Below, piece by piece: positions 36,141 to 44,424 of a DNA stretch of 49,970 bases (positions are counted from its first letter, which is position 1; each line of letters begins with the position of its first letter). This stretch comes from Thermoplasmata archaeon (GTDB lineage: Archaea; Thermoplasmatota; Thermoplasmata; Lutacidiplasmatales; UBA184). The stretch is taken from contig JAJZGO010000004.1 of assembly GCA_021798415.1 (NCBI GenBank), forward strand, positions 1-49,970, written 5' to 3'. The notes below the pieces were generated by a model. That model saw nothing but the letters and a program-made list of their open reading frames with translations. It was not told the DNA's origin and searched no databases. Position numbers and translations under genes: made by a program.

Positions 36141-36896
36141 CTACGCGCGGTTGCTCTTACCCGTTCCGCCCGGAGCGGGAAGACGGGCGACGTACTTCTG
36201 GACCTCGTCGGAGGGCAGCCGGGTCATCCCGACCCCGCGTTCGACGGTGCAGACCTCGACCTGGGCCAGGTTCCCGCCCTCCTCGAGGCCCGCGCGCAGA
36301 CCCTCGAGGGCGAGGAGGATCGCGGCGTCCCGGTCGAGGCCGGGCCGGTACTTCTGCTCGAAGAGGTCCATCACGGGACCCTTGTTGCCGCCCGTGCTCG
36401 CCGCCTTGAAGCTGGTGAGCGAGCCCGACGGCTCGGTCTCGAAGAGGTGGACGCCGGTGTCGTCGTATCCGCCGACCAGGAGCGCGGTCCCGAACGGGCG
36501 GACCCCGCCGTACTGGGTGTACTGCTGCTTGTAATCGCAGATGCGGCGGACGAGGAGCTCGACCGACATCGGTTCGGCGTACGTGACGCGGTTGATCTGC
36601 GCCGAGAGCCGGGCGTAGTCGACCAGGACGCGGGCGTCGGCGACCAACCCCGCGGTCGCGCACGCGATGTTCTCGTCGATCTGGTGGACCTTCTCGAGAC
36701 TCGCCGGTTCGGCCAGCTTCGGGTTGGGGATCCGTCGGTCGGCGATCAGGACCACGCCGTCAGTAAAGACCACTCCCGCGGTCGTCGCGCCGCGCCGCAC
36801 CGCCTCGCGGGCGTATTCGACTTGGAAGAGTCGACCGTCGGGTGAGAAGACCGTGATCGCCCGGTCGTAGGCCATCTGGCCGGGTTGCATCTCCAT
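36141..36896 (-). CDS. psmA: proteasome alpha subunit
   Basis: YDRAITVFSPDGRLFQVEYAREAVRRGATTAGVVFTDGVVLIADRR...ASTGGNKGPVMDLFEQKY. Confidence 0.95.
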   Translation of the reverse strand: MEMQPGQMAYDRAITVFSPDGRLFQVEYAREAVRRGATTAGVVFTDGVVLIADRRIPNPKLAEPASLEKVHQIDENIACATAGLVADARVLVDYARLSAQINRVTYAEPMSVELLVRRICDYKQQYTQYGGVRPFGTALLVGGYDDTGVHLFETEPSGSLTSFKAASTGGNKGPVMDLFEQKYRPGLDRDAAILLALEGLRAGLEEGGNLAQVEVCTVERGVGMTRLPSDEVQKYVARLPAPGGTGKSNRA

Positions 36897-36930
36897 CGGG
36901 GGCGCCTCGGCTCGGGCACTGAGGTCCCCC

Positions 36931-36937
36931 ATATAAC
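36931..36937 (-). promoter_or_regulatory. TATA box for psmA
   Basis: CCATATAACG in a GC-rich gap, about 38 bp upstream of the psmA ATG. Confidence 0.5.
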
Positions 36938-37047
36938 GAGCGCGCGCGCAGTAACTCGTCCGACAGCCGGTTACGGCTCGTCCGGCCTCGCCGGGGCCTT
37001 TCCGCGTCGCGGACAAGGGTAAAGGCGCCCTGCCGCCGTTCCCCCCC

Positions 37048-39162
37048 GTGGCGTCGACCCACGGAACGTCGTCGCGCCCCGGAACGTCCCGCCTCGCGGG
37101 GGCCTCCTCCGCGTACCTGCGGGCCGCCGTCGGGCAGCCGATCGATTGGCATCCGTGGGGCGCCGAACCGTTCTCGCTCGCGAAGGAGACCGGCCGTCCT
37201 ATCCTTCTCGATATCGGGGCGTCGTGGTGCCACTGGTGCCACGTGATGGACGAGGGAACGTACGCCGACCCCGAGGTGGCGGCGCTGCTGAACCGGCACT
37301 TCGTCGCCGTCAAGGTCGATCGCGACGAGCATCCCGAGATCGACCGTCGCTACCAGCGCCAGGTCGGCGCCCTCACGGGCGAGGGCGGCTGGCCCCTCAC
37401 CGCATTCCTCACCCCGGACGGGGAGGTCTTCCTCGGTGGCACGTACTTCCCCCCCGAGGACGGGCACGGGCGGCCCGGTTTCCGCCGGGTGCTCCAGGAG
37501 GTCGCGCGCGTCTTCCGCGAAGAGCCCGCGCGCGTCCTCCAAAACGCTCGGGCGGTCCAGGGCGCGATCGTTCGGATGCGCGCCGCCCCGAGGGGCGAGC
37601 CCCGGGCGCTGGGGGAGTTCGTCGCCAGCGTCCGGGCGTCGCTCCTCTCCTCCTACGACCCCGTGAACGGCGGGTTCGGTACGGCCCCGAAGTTCCCGCA
37701 CCCGACGGCCGTCTCCTTCCTGCTCCTCGACAGCTTCGCCCGAGGCGCCGCCGCGAGCGCCGATCGGGCGCGCGACACGCTCGCTCGGATGGCCGACGGG
37801 GGTCTCTACGACCAGGTCGGCGGCGGATTCCACCGCTACTCGGTCGACGAGGGATGGCACGTCCCCCACTTCGAGAAGATGGGGGTCGACAATGCGGCGC
37901 TCCTTCTCGCGTACGTGGAAGGGGCCCAGCGGTTCCACGAGCCCCGGTTCGAGGAGGTCGTGCGGGGGACGGTCGGGTGGGTACGCGAGGTGCTCGCCGA
38001 CCCGCTCGGAGGGTTCGGGGCGAGCCAGGACGCCGACAACGCTCCGGGCGACGATGGGGGATACTTCACCTGGACCCGGGCCGAGGTCCGGTCGGCGCTC
38101 GAACCCGAGGACGCGAAGCTCGTCGTCCGCTACTTCGGGTTGGGAACCGAGGGCCGGATGCCTCACGATCCCGACCGCAACGTCCTCTTCCGGTCGCTGC
38201 CGTCGGCCGAAGCGGCCGAAGGGCTCGCGCTCGACGGAGGGCCGACCGCGGCGCTCGCTCGGGCGCTCGACGGCCTCCGGGCGGCCCGCGCCCGTCGGCC
38301 CACGCCCACCATCGACCGTGCCGTGTACGCGGACATCAACGGCCACTTCATTCGCGCGTTCGCGCGGGCGGGCGCTTTTCTCGGCGACGCATCGATCGTG
38401 GCCGACGCCCGCCGGGCCGCCGATCGACTGCTCGAGGCCGCCTACCGCCCCGGCGTGGGGGTGGCGCACCGACTCGGTGGTGACGGGCCGAGCGGTTTTG
38501 GTCTCCTCGAGGACCAGGTGGCGTTCGCGGCCGGGCTCACGGAGCTCGCGGGCACCCTGGGGGACCCCCGGTACGTCGCTCCCGCCACGGAGCTCCTCGC
38601 GCTCGTCGACCGCGAGTATCGAGGGGAGGACGGTCTCCTGCGCGACGTGGCTCCGAAGTTCTACGACGGTCCGACCGTCGCGGGGGTCGACCGGGCGTCG
38701 TACCCGCTCGAGGACAGTCCCCACCTCTCCGCGAACGCCGGAGCCGCGCTCGCGTTCCTTCGGATCGAGTCGCTCCTCCACGACGACTCCTGGCGCGCGA
38801 AGGCGGTCGCCCTGCTCGGGCCGATCTCCGCCCGCCTTGGGGAGGCGGGCCTCTTCGGGGCGGGGTCCGCCCTGGCGGCGGGCCTCCTCGACGTCGTGCC
38901 CGTCACCGTCGTCGTCGAAGGGAACGGCGCCGCCGCCCGGGACCTCGTGCGGGCCGCCCGGACGACCTGGCACCCGAACGTCTGGGTCTTTGACGGCCGT
39001 CCGCCCCCCCCGATCTCGCTTCCGGGCGAAATCGCCGAGCTGCCGGAGCGTACGGAGCCCCGCGCGCTCGTCTGCTTCGGCACCTCGTGCGCGCCGCCGG
39101 TCAGCGACCCCGGCGGGCTCGCGTTGCTCCTCGCGACGCGGGCGCCGACGCCGTCGGGATAG
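37048..39162 (+). CDS. thioredoxin-domain DUF255/YyaL-like protein
   Basis: YLRAAVGQPIDWHPWGAEPFSLAKETGRPILLDIGASWCHWCHVMDEGTYADPEVAALLNRHFVAVKVDRDEHPEIDRRY...GGWPLTAFLTPDGEVFLGGTYFPPED. Confidence 0.93.
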   Translation: MASTHGTSSRPGTSRLAGASSAYLRAAVGQPIDWHPWGAEPFSLAKETGRPILLDIGASWCHWCHVMDEGTYADPEVAALLNRHFVAVKVDRDEHPEIDRRYQRQVGALTGEGGWPLTAFLTPDGEVFLGGTYFPPEDGHGRPGFRRVLQEVARVFREEPARVLQNARAVQGAIVRMRAAPRGEPRALGEFVASVRASLLSSYDPVNGGFGTAPKFPHPTAVSFLLLDSFARGAAASADRARDTLARMADGGLYDQVGGGFHRYSVDEGWHVPHFEKMGVDNAALLLAYVEGAQRFHEPRFEEVVRGTVGWVREVLADPLGGFGASQDADNAPGDDGGYFTWTRAEVRSALEPEDAKLVVRYFGLGTEGRMPHDPDRNVLFRSLPSAEAAEGLALDGGPTAALARALDGLRAARARRPTPTIDRAVYADINGHFIRAFARAGAFLGDASIVADARRAADRLLEAAYRPGVGVAHRLGGDGPSGFGLLEDQVAFAAGLTELAGTLGDPRYVAPATELLALVDREYRGEDGLLRDVAPKFYDGPTVAGVDRASYPLEDSPHLSANAGAALAFLRIESLLHDDSWRAKAVALLGPISARLGEAGLFGAGSALAAGLLDVVPVTVVVEGNGAAARDLVRAARTTWHPNVWVFDGRPPPPISLPGEIAELPERTEPRALVCFGTSCAPPVSDPGGLALLLATRAPTPSG

Positions 39163-39958
39163 GCAACGGACCCACGTCCGTCCCGTCGAGCAGATACGCC
39201 CGCGCGACCCCGCGGGAGAGGAACCGCCCGTAGAGGAACGAGCGACCGCGGGCCGGTCGATCGCGGTTGAGCGACTCGGTGCCGGCGAGCGGGTTGAACG
39301 CGGGGACCACCACGATCTCGCGGGCCCTCAACTCCGCATGCCGACGGCGCCGACGGGGCCGGGCGGGTTCCGGCTCTCGCTCGACGCGGACCCAACACCG
39401 CCGCTTCCCCTCCGGGTCCGCCGCGGTGGGGGCGAGCCGGAACCCCGGGTGGAGGTGACCGGCGACCAGTCGGTCCGCGCGCAACACGCGGTTCGACGGC
39501 CAGGCATGGCCGTGGAAGATCCCGACCCCGTCGCGCACGGTGCCTCCTGCGGGATAGACGTCCACCTCGCGGGGCAAGTGGGGGACGATCCCGACGTCGT
39601 GGTTGCCGAGGACGAGGCCGACCCGCACGTCCTCCGATAGGATCCGGGCGAAGAACCCGAAGACGACCGGACGAAGGGCGGGCGGCGTGCCGACGATCGG
39701 GTGCTTGGCATCGCCCGCGACGAGCACTCCCTCGGTCCCGGTGCGCTTGACGATCGCGATCAGCTGGTCGGCCAGGCGGTCCGCGGAGCCCTCGGGCGGT
39801 CCCCCCGGGCGTTCGAGGGTTCCCCCGAGGCCGAGGTGGACGTCCGCGACCACGAGCGTCCGCGGGGCGTCGCGCCGGTCGGGCTCGAGCAGGAGGGCCG
39901 GCGCGTCCGGCACCGGGGCGAGGCGGGTCGGCACGGACCCGGCTACGGGGCGACCCAC
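39101..39958 (-). CDS. metallophosphoesterase
   Basis: TLVVADVHLGLGGTLE...GVLVAGDAKHPI...VGLVLGNHDVGIV...GVGIFHGHAWPS...VAGHLHPGFRL. Confidence 0.88.
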   Translation of the reverse strand: MGRPVAGSVPTRLAPVPDAPALLLEPDRRDAPRTLVVADVHLGLGGTLERPGGPPEGSADRLADQLIAIVKRTGTEGVLVAGDAKHPIVGTPPALRPVVFGFFARILSEDVRVGLVLGNHDVGIVPHLPREVDVYPAGGTVRDGVGIFHGHAWPSNRVLRADRLVAGHLHPGFRLAPTAADPEGKRRCWVRVEREPEPARPRRRRRHAELRAREIVVVPAFNPLAGTESLNRDRPARGRSFLYGRFLSRGVARAYLLDGTDVGPLPIPTASAPASRGATRARRGR

Positions 39959-40018
39959 GAAGACCCTTCGCGTCCCGCGAGGACGTCCCGACCGTCTCGA
40001 CAGGTCCGGCCGTACCTC

Positions 40019-40026
40019 TTTATATA
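40019..40026 (+). promoter_or_regulatory. TATA box TTTATATA upstream of the COG1395-type regulator
   Basis: CTCTTTATATACAAG, 33 bp before ATG 40059. Confidence 0.75.
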
Positions 40027-40058
40027 CAAGCGGAAACTGAAATCCTACGGGGGCCGAG

Positions 40059-41036
40059 ATGCCACGAGACCGCGAACGGTCAATCGGCCGGATCCGCTCG
40101 TTCCTCGAACGGGCCGGCTTCTACGTGGCGGACACGCACGGGATCCGCCCGTCGAGTTTCGACCTGGCCGCGCGACGGGACGCGACGCTGCTCCTGGTCA
40201 AGGTCCTCAAGAACATCGACGCGCTCGACGCCGGCGAAGCCGGTCGGCTGCGCGAGCTGGGGCGCCTCTTTCCCGCGATCGTTCTCGTGATCGGGCAGAC
40301 GTCGGGCGCGTCGGACCTCGACCCGGGCGTCGTCTACACCCGGTACGACGTACCGATCATCAACGAGGAGACCCTCGCCGGATTCCTCGAGAAGGCCGCG
40401 CTGCCGTTCCTGTACGCGAGCCCGGGCGGGATCTTCGCCCGGATCGACGGCGAGCGCCTCCACGACCTGCGCGTGCGCCGAGGGCTGTCGCTCGGAACGC
40501 TCGCGTCGATCGCCGGAGTCTCGCGGCGGGCGATCCAGCTCTACGAGGATGGCGCCGGCGCCGAAGTGACTGTTATTGACCGTATAGAAGCATATCTTGG
40601 AGTCCCGGTCATCGAGCCGATCGACCTCTTCGAGGCGATGCGGACGGGGTCCCGACGCCCGGCGGCCGACGAGGGCGACCGCGGTCCCGAGCGCGCGATC
40701 CCACCGTCCGGGGACCCCTGGCGCGACGGCGTTCTCCAGCAGCTCGACGGGATCGGGCTCGAGATGACCTTGACCGCGCGCGCGCCGTTCGATGCCCTCG
40801 CCCGGACCCCCGACATCCTGCTCGCGGCCATCGGGAGCCTCCGGACCGCGCTCCACCGCGCGGAGCTCCTTCACGGCCTCGCCCGCGTCGCGGAGGGCCA
40901 CGCGATGTTCGTCGTGCGCGAGAACGTTCACCGTGCGTCGATCGACGGCCTGCCGATCCTCACGATCGGCGAGCTTCGCCGCCACCGGGACGCCGACGAC
41001 CTGATCGACGCGATCTCCGAGCGGGAAGGCGCGTGA
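40059..41036 (+). CDS. archaeal HTH transcriptional regulator (COG1395-like)
   Basis: N-terminal nuclease-fold-like AGFYVADTHGIRPSSFDLAARRDATLLLVKVLKNID; XRE-type HTH LHDLRVRRGLSLGTLASIAGVSRRAIQLYEDG. Confidence 0.82.
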   Translation: MPRDRERSIGRIRSFLERAGFYVADTHGIRPSSFDLAARRDATLLLVKVLKNIDALDAGEAGRLRELGRLFPAIVLVIGQTSGASDLDPGVVYTRYDVPIINEETLAGFLEKAALPFLYASPGGIFARIDGERLHDLRVRRGLSLGTLASIAGVSRRAIQLYEDGAGAEVTVIDRIEAYLGVPVIEPIDLFEAMRTGSRRPAADEGDRGPERAIPPSGDPWRDGVLQQLDGIGLEMTLTARAPFDALARTPDILLAAIGSLRTALHRAELLHGLARVAEGHAMFVVRENVHRASIDGLPILTIGELRRHRDADDLIDAISEREGA

Positions 41037-41686
41037 TCTCCGCGCGCGTGGGCCCCGGCGGCTCGACGCTCCTGGTCGCGCCGGTGCGGGGGCTCACGTC
41101 CGAGGCGGCCCTCCTCGCACAGGCGCTCGACGCCTTCCGGCCCGATACGGTCGGCCTCGGGACTTCGGCCGAGGAGTTCGAGGGGCTCGACACGTACTTC
41201 GTCCGGTCCGGCGCGGAGCCGATCGTGCCGCTCTCGCCGGCCGAATCGAGCGAGGTTCGGGGGCTCGTGCGGTTCGGCGAAGTGAGCGTTCCCAACCCCT
41301 CGTTCGTCCGGGCGATCGATTGGGCGCAGGGCCAGGGGATCCGGGTCGAGCCCCTCGACCCGAGCGACGACCGCTCGGCGTCCCTCTTCGCCGAGCACAT
41401 CGGCTACCTCGAGCTCGTCCGTCGCACCGTGCGCGAGCGCGGCGTGGGGCGACGTCCGCCCGCGCCGTCGACGCCGGACCAGTTCGCCCTCGAGTGGGAC
41501 CGCGAGGTCTCGGGGGGCCGTGGGTCGAGGGCGTTCGCCCGAGCTCGCGACCGGCACCTCGTCCGGGAAGCGCGTCGCTTGGTGTCGGACGGGGGCCGGG
41601 TGGCGGTCGTCGTCGACCGCGAACGGTTCGACGAGGTCCGGGAGCTCTTCGACCGCGAGCCGCCGTCGACGACCGAGAGCGACTGA
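41033..41686 (+). CDS. hypothetical protein overlapping the 3' end of the regulator gene
   Basis: GTGA start/stop overlap with the regulator; LLVAPVRGLTSEAALLAQALDAFRPDTVGLGTSAEEFEGLDTYFVR. Confidence 0.65.
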   Translation: MISARVGPGGSTLLVAPVRGLTSEAALLAQALDAFRPDTVGLGTSAEEFEGLDTYFVRSGAEPIVPLSPAESSEVRGLVRFGEVSVPNPSFVRAIDWAQGQGIRVEPLDPSDDRSASLFAEHIGYLELVRRTVRERGVGRRPPAPSTPDQFALEWDREVSGGRGSRAFARARDRHLVREARRLVSDGGRVAVVVDRERFDEVRELFDREPPSTTESD

Positions 41687-41690
41687 GCGC

Positions 41691-42233
41691 TCAGTCGTCG
41701 CGCGCGAGCGCCTTCTCGAGGGCGGCGCGCGCGTCCCGCCGGAACTGGTCGAGCGGCCCCTCGTTCACGAGCATCGCGTCGGCGAGCGTGAACGCGTTGC
41801 CGATCCCCCACTTGAGCTCCCGGCGGTCGCGCTCGTAGAACTCCTCGAGGCCCGCGCCGTCGTCGCTGCGGCCGCGCGACGTCATGCGGGCGTGGCGCGT
41901 CTCGGGCGAAGTGAAGATCGCGAGGACGAAGAGGTCGCCGAAGTGGTGGCGGAAGACGGTGATCTCGCTGTCCGACCGGCACCCGTCCACGAGCATCCGG
42001 GTCTCGGTGAGCTTCGGGAGCGCGCGCTGCGCCCATACGGCGGGGCCGTGCTTCTCGCGCTCCTCGGAAGCGATCCGCGCGACGTTCGCGTTCGTGACCG
42101 GGAGACCGCGACGCCGGGTCTCGTCGCGGACGAGGTCCCCCATCTTGAGGGTCGCGAGCCCCATCGACTGGGCGATCCCGACGAGCTCGTCCTTGCCCGA
42201 ACCGGGCATCCCGACCGTGACGATGAGTTTCAT
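41691..42233 (-). CDS. P-loop NTPase of the UPF0200/dephospho-CoA-kinase-like family
   Basis: MKLIVTVGMPGSGKDELVGIAQSMGLATLKMGDLVRDETRRRGLPVTNANVARIASEEREKHGPAVWAQRALPKL...VDGCRSDSEI. Confidence 0.85.
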   Translation of the reverse strand: MKLIVTVGMPGSGKDELVGIAQSMGLATLKMGDLVRDETRRRGLPVTNANVARIASEEREKHGPAVWAQRALPKLTETRMLVDGCRSDSEITVFRHHFGDLFVLAIFTSPETRHARMTSRGRSDDGAGLEEFYERDRRELKWGIGNAFTLADAMLVNEGPLDQFRRDARAALEKALARDD

Positions 42234-42859
42234 AGCGTGCGGGGTGGCTCGTCGGGTTCGGCGCTCTTCGCCGACGGCGCGGTCGTTTCGAGGTGGGCGG
42301 AGACGTCCTGCTCGGTGACCATCTGCAGGCGGTCGGCACGCTGGCGGTAGGAGGCGGCCTCCTGCTCCTCGAGGCGCGCGGTCTCGACGTACCGTCCGAC
42401 CTTGACCTTGAGCTCGGCCGTCTTCTGCGTCTTGGTCGCGGCCCTCAGCTCGTACGCCCGGGCCTTCTGCTGGCGGTCGACGATCTTCTGCTGGAGCTTG
42501 CGCACGCGGTAGTGGAGGTTCGTGACGTCCGACCCGATCGGCGCCCCGCCCCGGCGGCTGGTCGCCCCCTCGATGTCGCGCTCGTGCTGACGCATCTGCT
42601 GCTCGATGTCGGGGATCTCGCCGAGCACCTTCTGGCCCTTCTCCCGAAGGACCGTCGCCTGGTGCCTCAGCTTCTCGATCTTCGTGTTCAGGCGAGAGGC
42701 GCGCTGCTGCGCCCGGGCGCCGGCCCGGTCGTGCTTCGCCGCGATCTCCCGTAGCTTGGTGATGTCGGCGTACTGCTGGCCGATCCACCGGGACTGCCGG
42801 GCCGCGAGCGGGCTCGGTGGCTCGAGCGGCTCGGGAGGAGTGCCTCCGCCGGTCGCCAT
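42230..42859 (-). CDS. coiled-coil hypothetical protein
   Basis: MATGGGTPPEPLEPPSPLAARQSRWIGQQYADITKLREIAAKHDRAGARAQQRASRLNTKIEKLRHQATVLREKGQKVLGE...; overlaps the kinase gene start. Confidence 0.75.
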   Translation of the reverse strand: MATGGGTPPEPLEPPSPLAARQSRWIGQQYADITKLREIAAKHDRAGARAQQRASRLNTKIEKLRHQATVLREKGQKVLGEIPDIEQQMRQHERDIEGATSRRGGAPIGSDVTNLHYRVRKLQQKIVDRQQKARAYELRAATKTQKTAELKVKVGRYVETARLEEQEAASYRQRADRLQMVTEQDVSAHLETTAPSAKSAEPDEPPRTL

Positions 42860-42918
42860 CGGAGGGGCCTCACCCGACCACGAGTTAAAGAGATTGTCGT
42901 GCGCGGGCCGGCTCCGCG

Positions 42919-44424
42919 CTAGAGCCGGGCGGGCCGAACCAGCGCGTCCGCGGACCGAAGTCGATCGACGAGCGCCGCGCGCCCGACACGGCTCTGCTGC
43001 CGGGAATCCCGATCGCGCAGCGTCACGGTGTCGTGGTTCGGGCCCTCGGCGACAGTCTCGCCGTCGACCGTGACACAGAACGGCGTCCCGGCCTCGTCCA
43101 TGCGGGCGTAGCGTTTCCCGATGGTGCCGGCGTCGTCGTACCGGACCGAGATTCCGGCGGCCGTGAGCTCGTCGGCGACGCGGAGCGCCGCCTCGGCGTG
43201 AGCCTTGGGGATCAGCGGGAAGACTCCGACCGTCACCGGCGCGAGGTAGGCGGGAAGCTTCCAGACCGTACGTTCCCCCTCGTTCGCGAGATGGGTGTCC
43301 GCGAGCGCCCAGAGGTTGCGGTCGACGCCGAACGTGAGCTCGAGGACGTGCGGCAGGACCTTGCGTCCGTCCGGCCGGGTCACCGAGAGGTCCTTCCCCG
43401 ACCCCTCCCCGTGCCGACCGAGGTCGTAGTCCCCGCGGTAGTGGACCGCGCCGAGCTCCTTGAAGCCCGAGAGGCTCTCGAGGTGGACCTCGACATCGAA
43501 CTGGATGCGGTTGTAGAACGCGCGCTCCCGCTCGGATTTTTCGAAGAGGCGGATCCGGTCCGCCGGGTAGCCGAGAACGTCGCGGTAGAACCGGTAGGTG
43601 TGCGCCAGGTGGAAGACGTAGAACTCGGGGAGGTCCCCCGCGGCCACGAGGTCGGCGGCCGAGACCCACTCCGGGCTCTCCGCGCCGGACTCCCTCCGGG
43701 CGGCCCGCAGGACGGGCAGTCGTTCGTCGCGCACCCGGTCGAACGGCACCGGAAAGCCGGCCGGGTCGAAGAAGATCTGGAGCTCCGCCTGCGTGAACGC
43801 CCGCATCCGGAACAGGACCTGGCGCGGGGCGATCTCGTTGCGGTAGACCCAGCCGATGACCGCGACGCCGAGCGGCAGGGCGCGGCGACCGACGTCCCAC
43901 ATCCGCGCGAACGCGAGGTAGCTGTTCTGGGCGGTCTCGGGGCGGAGGTACGCCCGTTCCGTGCCGGCGACGCCGAAGTCGACGCCGAACATGAGGCTGA
44001 ACGGTCGCGGGACGCTGAGCGCGGTGGAGCCGCATCGCGGGCACGTGACCCCACGGTCGCGGACCAACGCCCCGATCTCGGCAGGTGCGAGGCCGTCGAC
44101 GCCCTCGGGCCGGACCTTCTCGAGGACGGTGTCCGCGCGGAACGAGGTGCGGCACTGGTCGCACACCACTTCGGGGTCGGTGAAGTTCTCGAGGTGGCCC
44201 GAAGCGCGGACGACCGCCTCGGGGAGGAGCTCGGCCGGGTCGATGAGGTAGAAGTCGTGGGAGAGCCCGACGAACCACGCGGTCCACGCCCGCTCCAGCC
44301 GCTGCTTGAGCGCCGCCCCGAGGGGACCGTAATCGTAGAGCCCCTGGGCGCCTCCGTAGATCTCCGCCGTCGGCCAGAGCACGCCGCGGCGACGCAACAA
44401 CGCGTACAGCTCGTCGCTCTTCAT
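42919..44424 (-). CDS. glyS: glycyl-tRNA synthetase
   Basis: LYALLRRRGVLWPTAEIYGGAQGLYDYGPLGAALKQRLERAW...ASGHLENFTDPEVVCDQC...LRPETAQNSYLAFARM...ELGAVHYRGDYDLGRH. Confidence 0.96.
   Translation of the reverse strand: MKSDELYALLRRRGVLWPTAEIYGGAQGLYDYGPLGAALKQRLERAWTAWFVGLSHDFYLIDPAELLPEAVVRASGHLENFTDPEVVCDQCRTSFRADTVLEKVRPEGVDGLAPAEIGALVRDRGVTCPRCGSTALSVPRPFSLMFGVDFGVAGTERAYLRPETAQNSYLAFARMWDVGRRALPLGVAVIGWVYRNEIAPRQVLFRMRAFTQAELQIFFDPAGFPVPFDRVRDERLPVLRAARRESGAESPEWVSAADLVAAGDLPEFYVFHLAHTYRFYRDVLGYPADRIRLFEKSERERAFYNRIQFDVEVHLESLSGFKELGAVHYRGDYDLGRHGEGSGKDLSVTRPDGRKVLPHVLELTFGVDRNLWALADTHLANEGERTVWKLPAYLAPVTVGVFPLIPKAHAEAALRVADELTAAGISVRYDDAGTIGKRYARMDEAGTPFCVTVDGETVAEGPNHDTVTLRDRDSRQQSRVGRAALVDRLRSADALVRPARL

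Noticed and set aside
36760-38973. 737-aa reverse ORF
   Set aside because: Antisense to the DUF255 thioredoxin-domain protein; spurious
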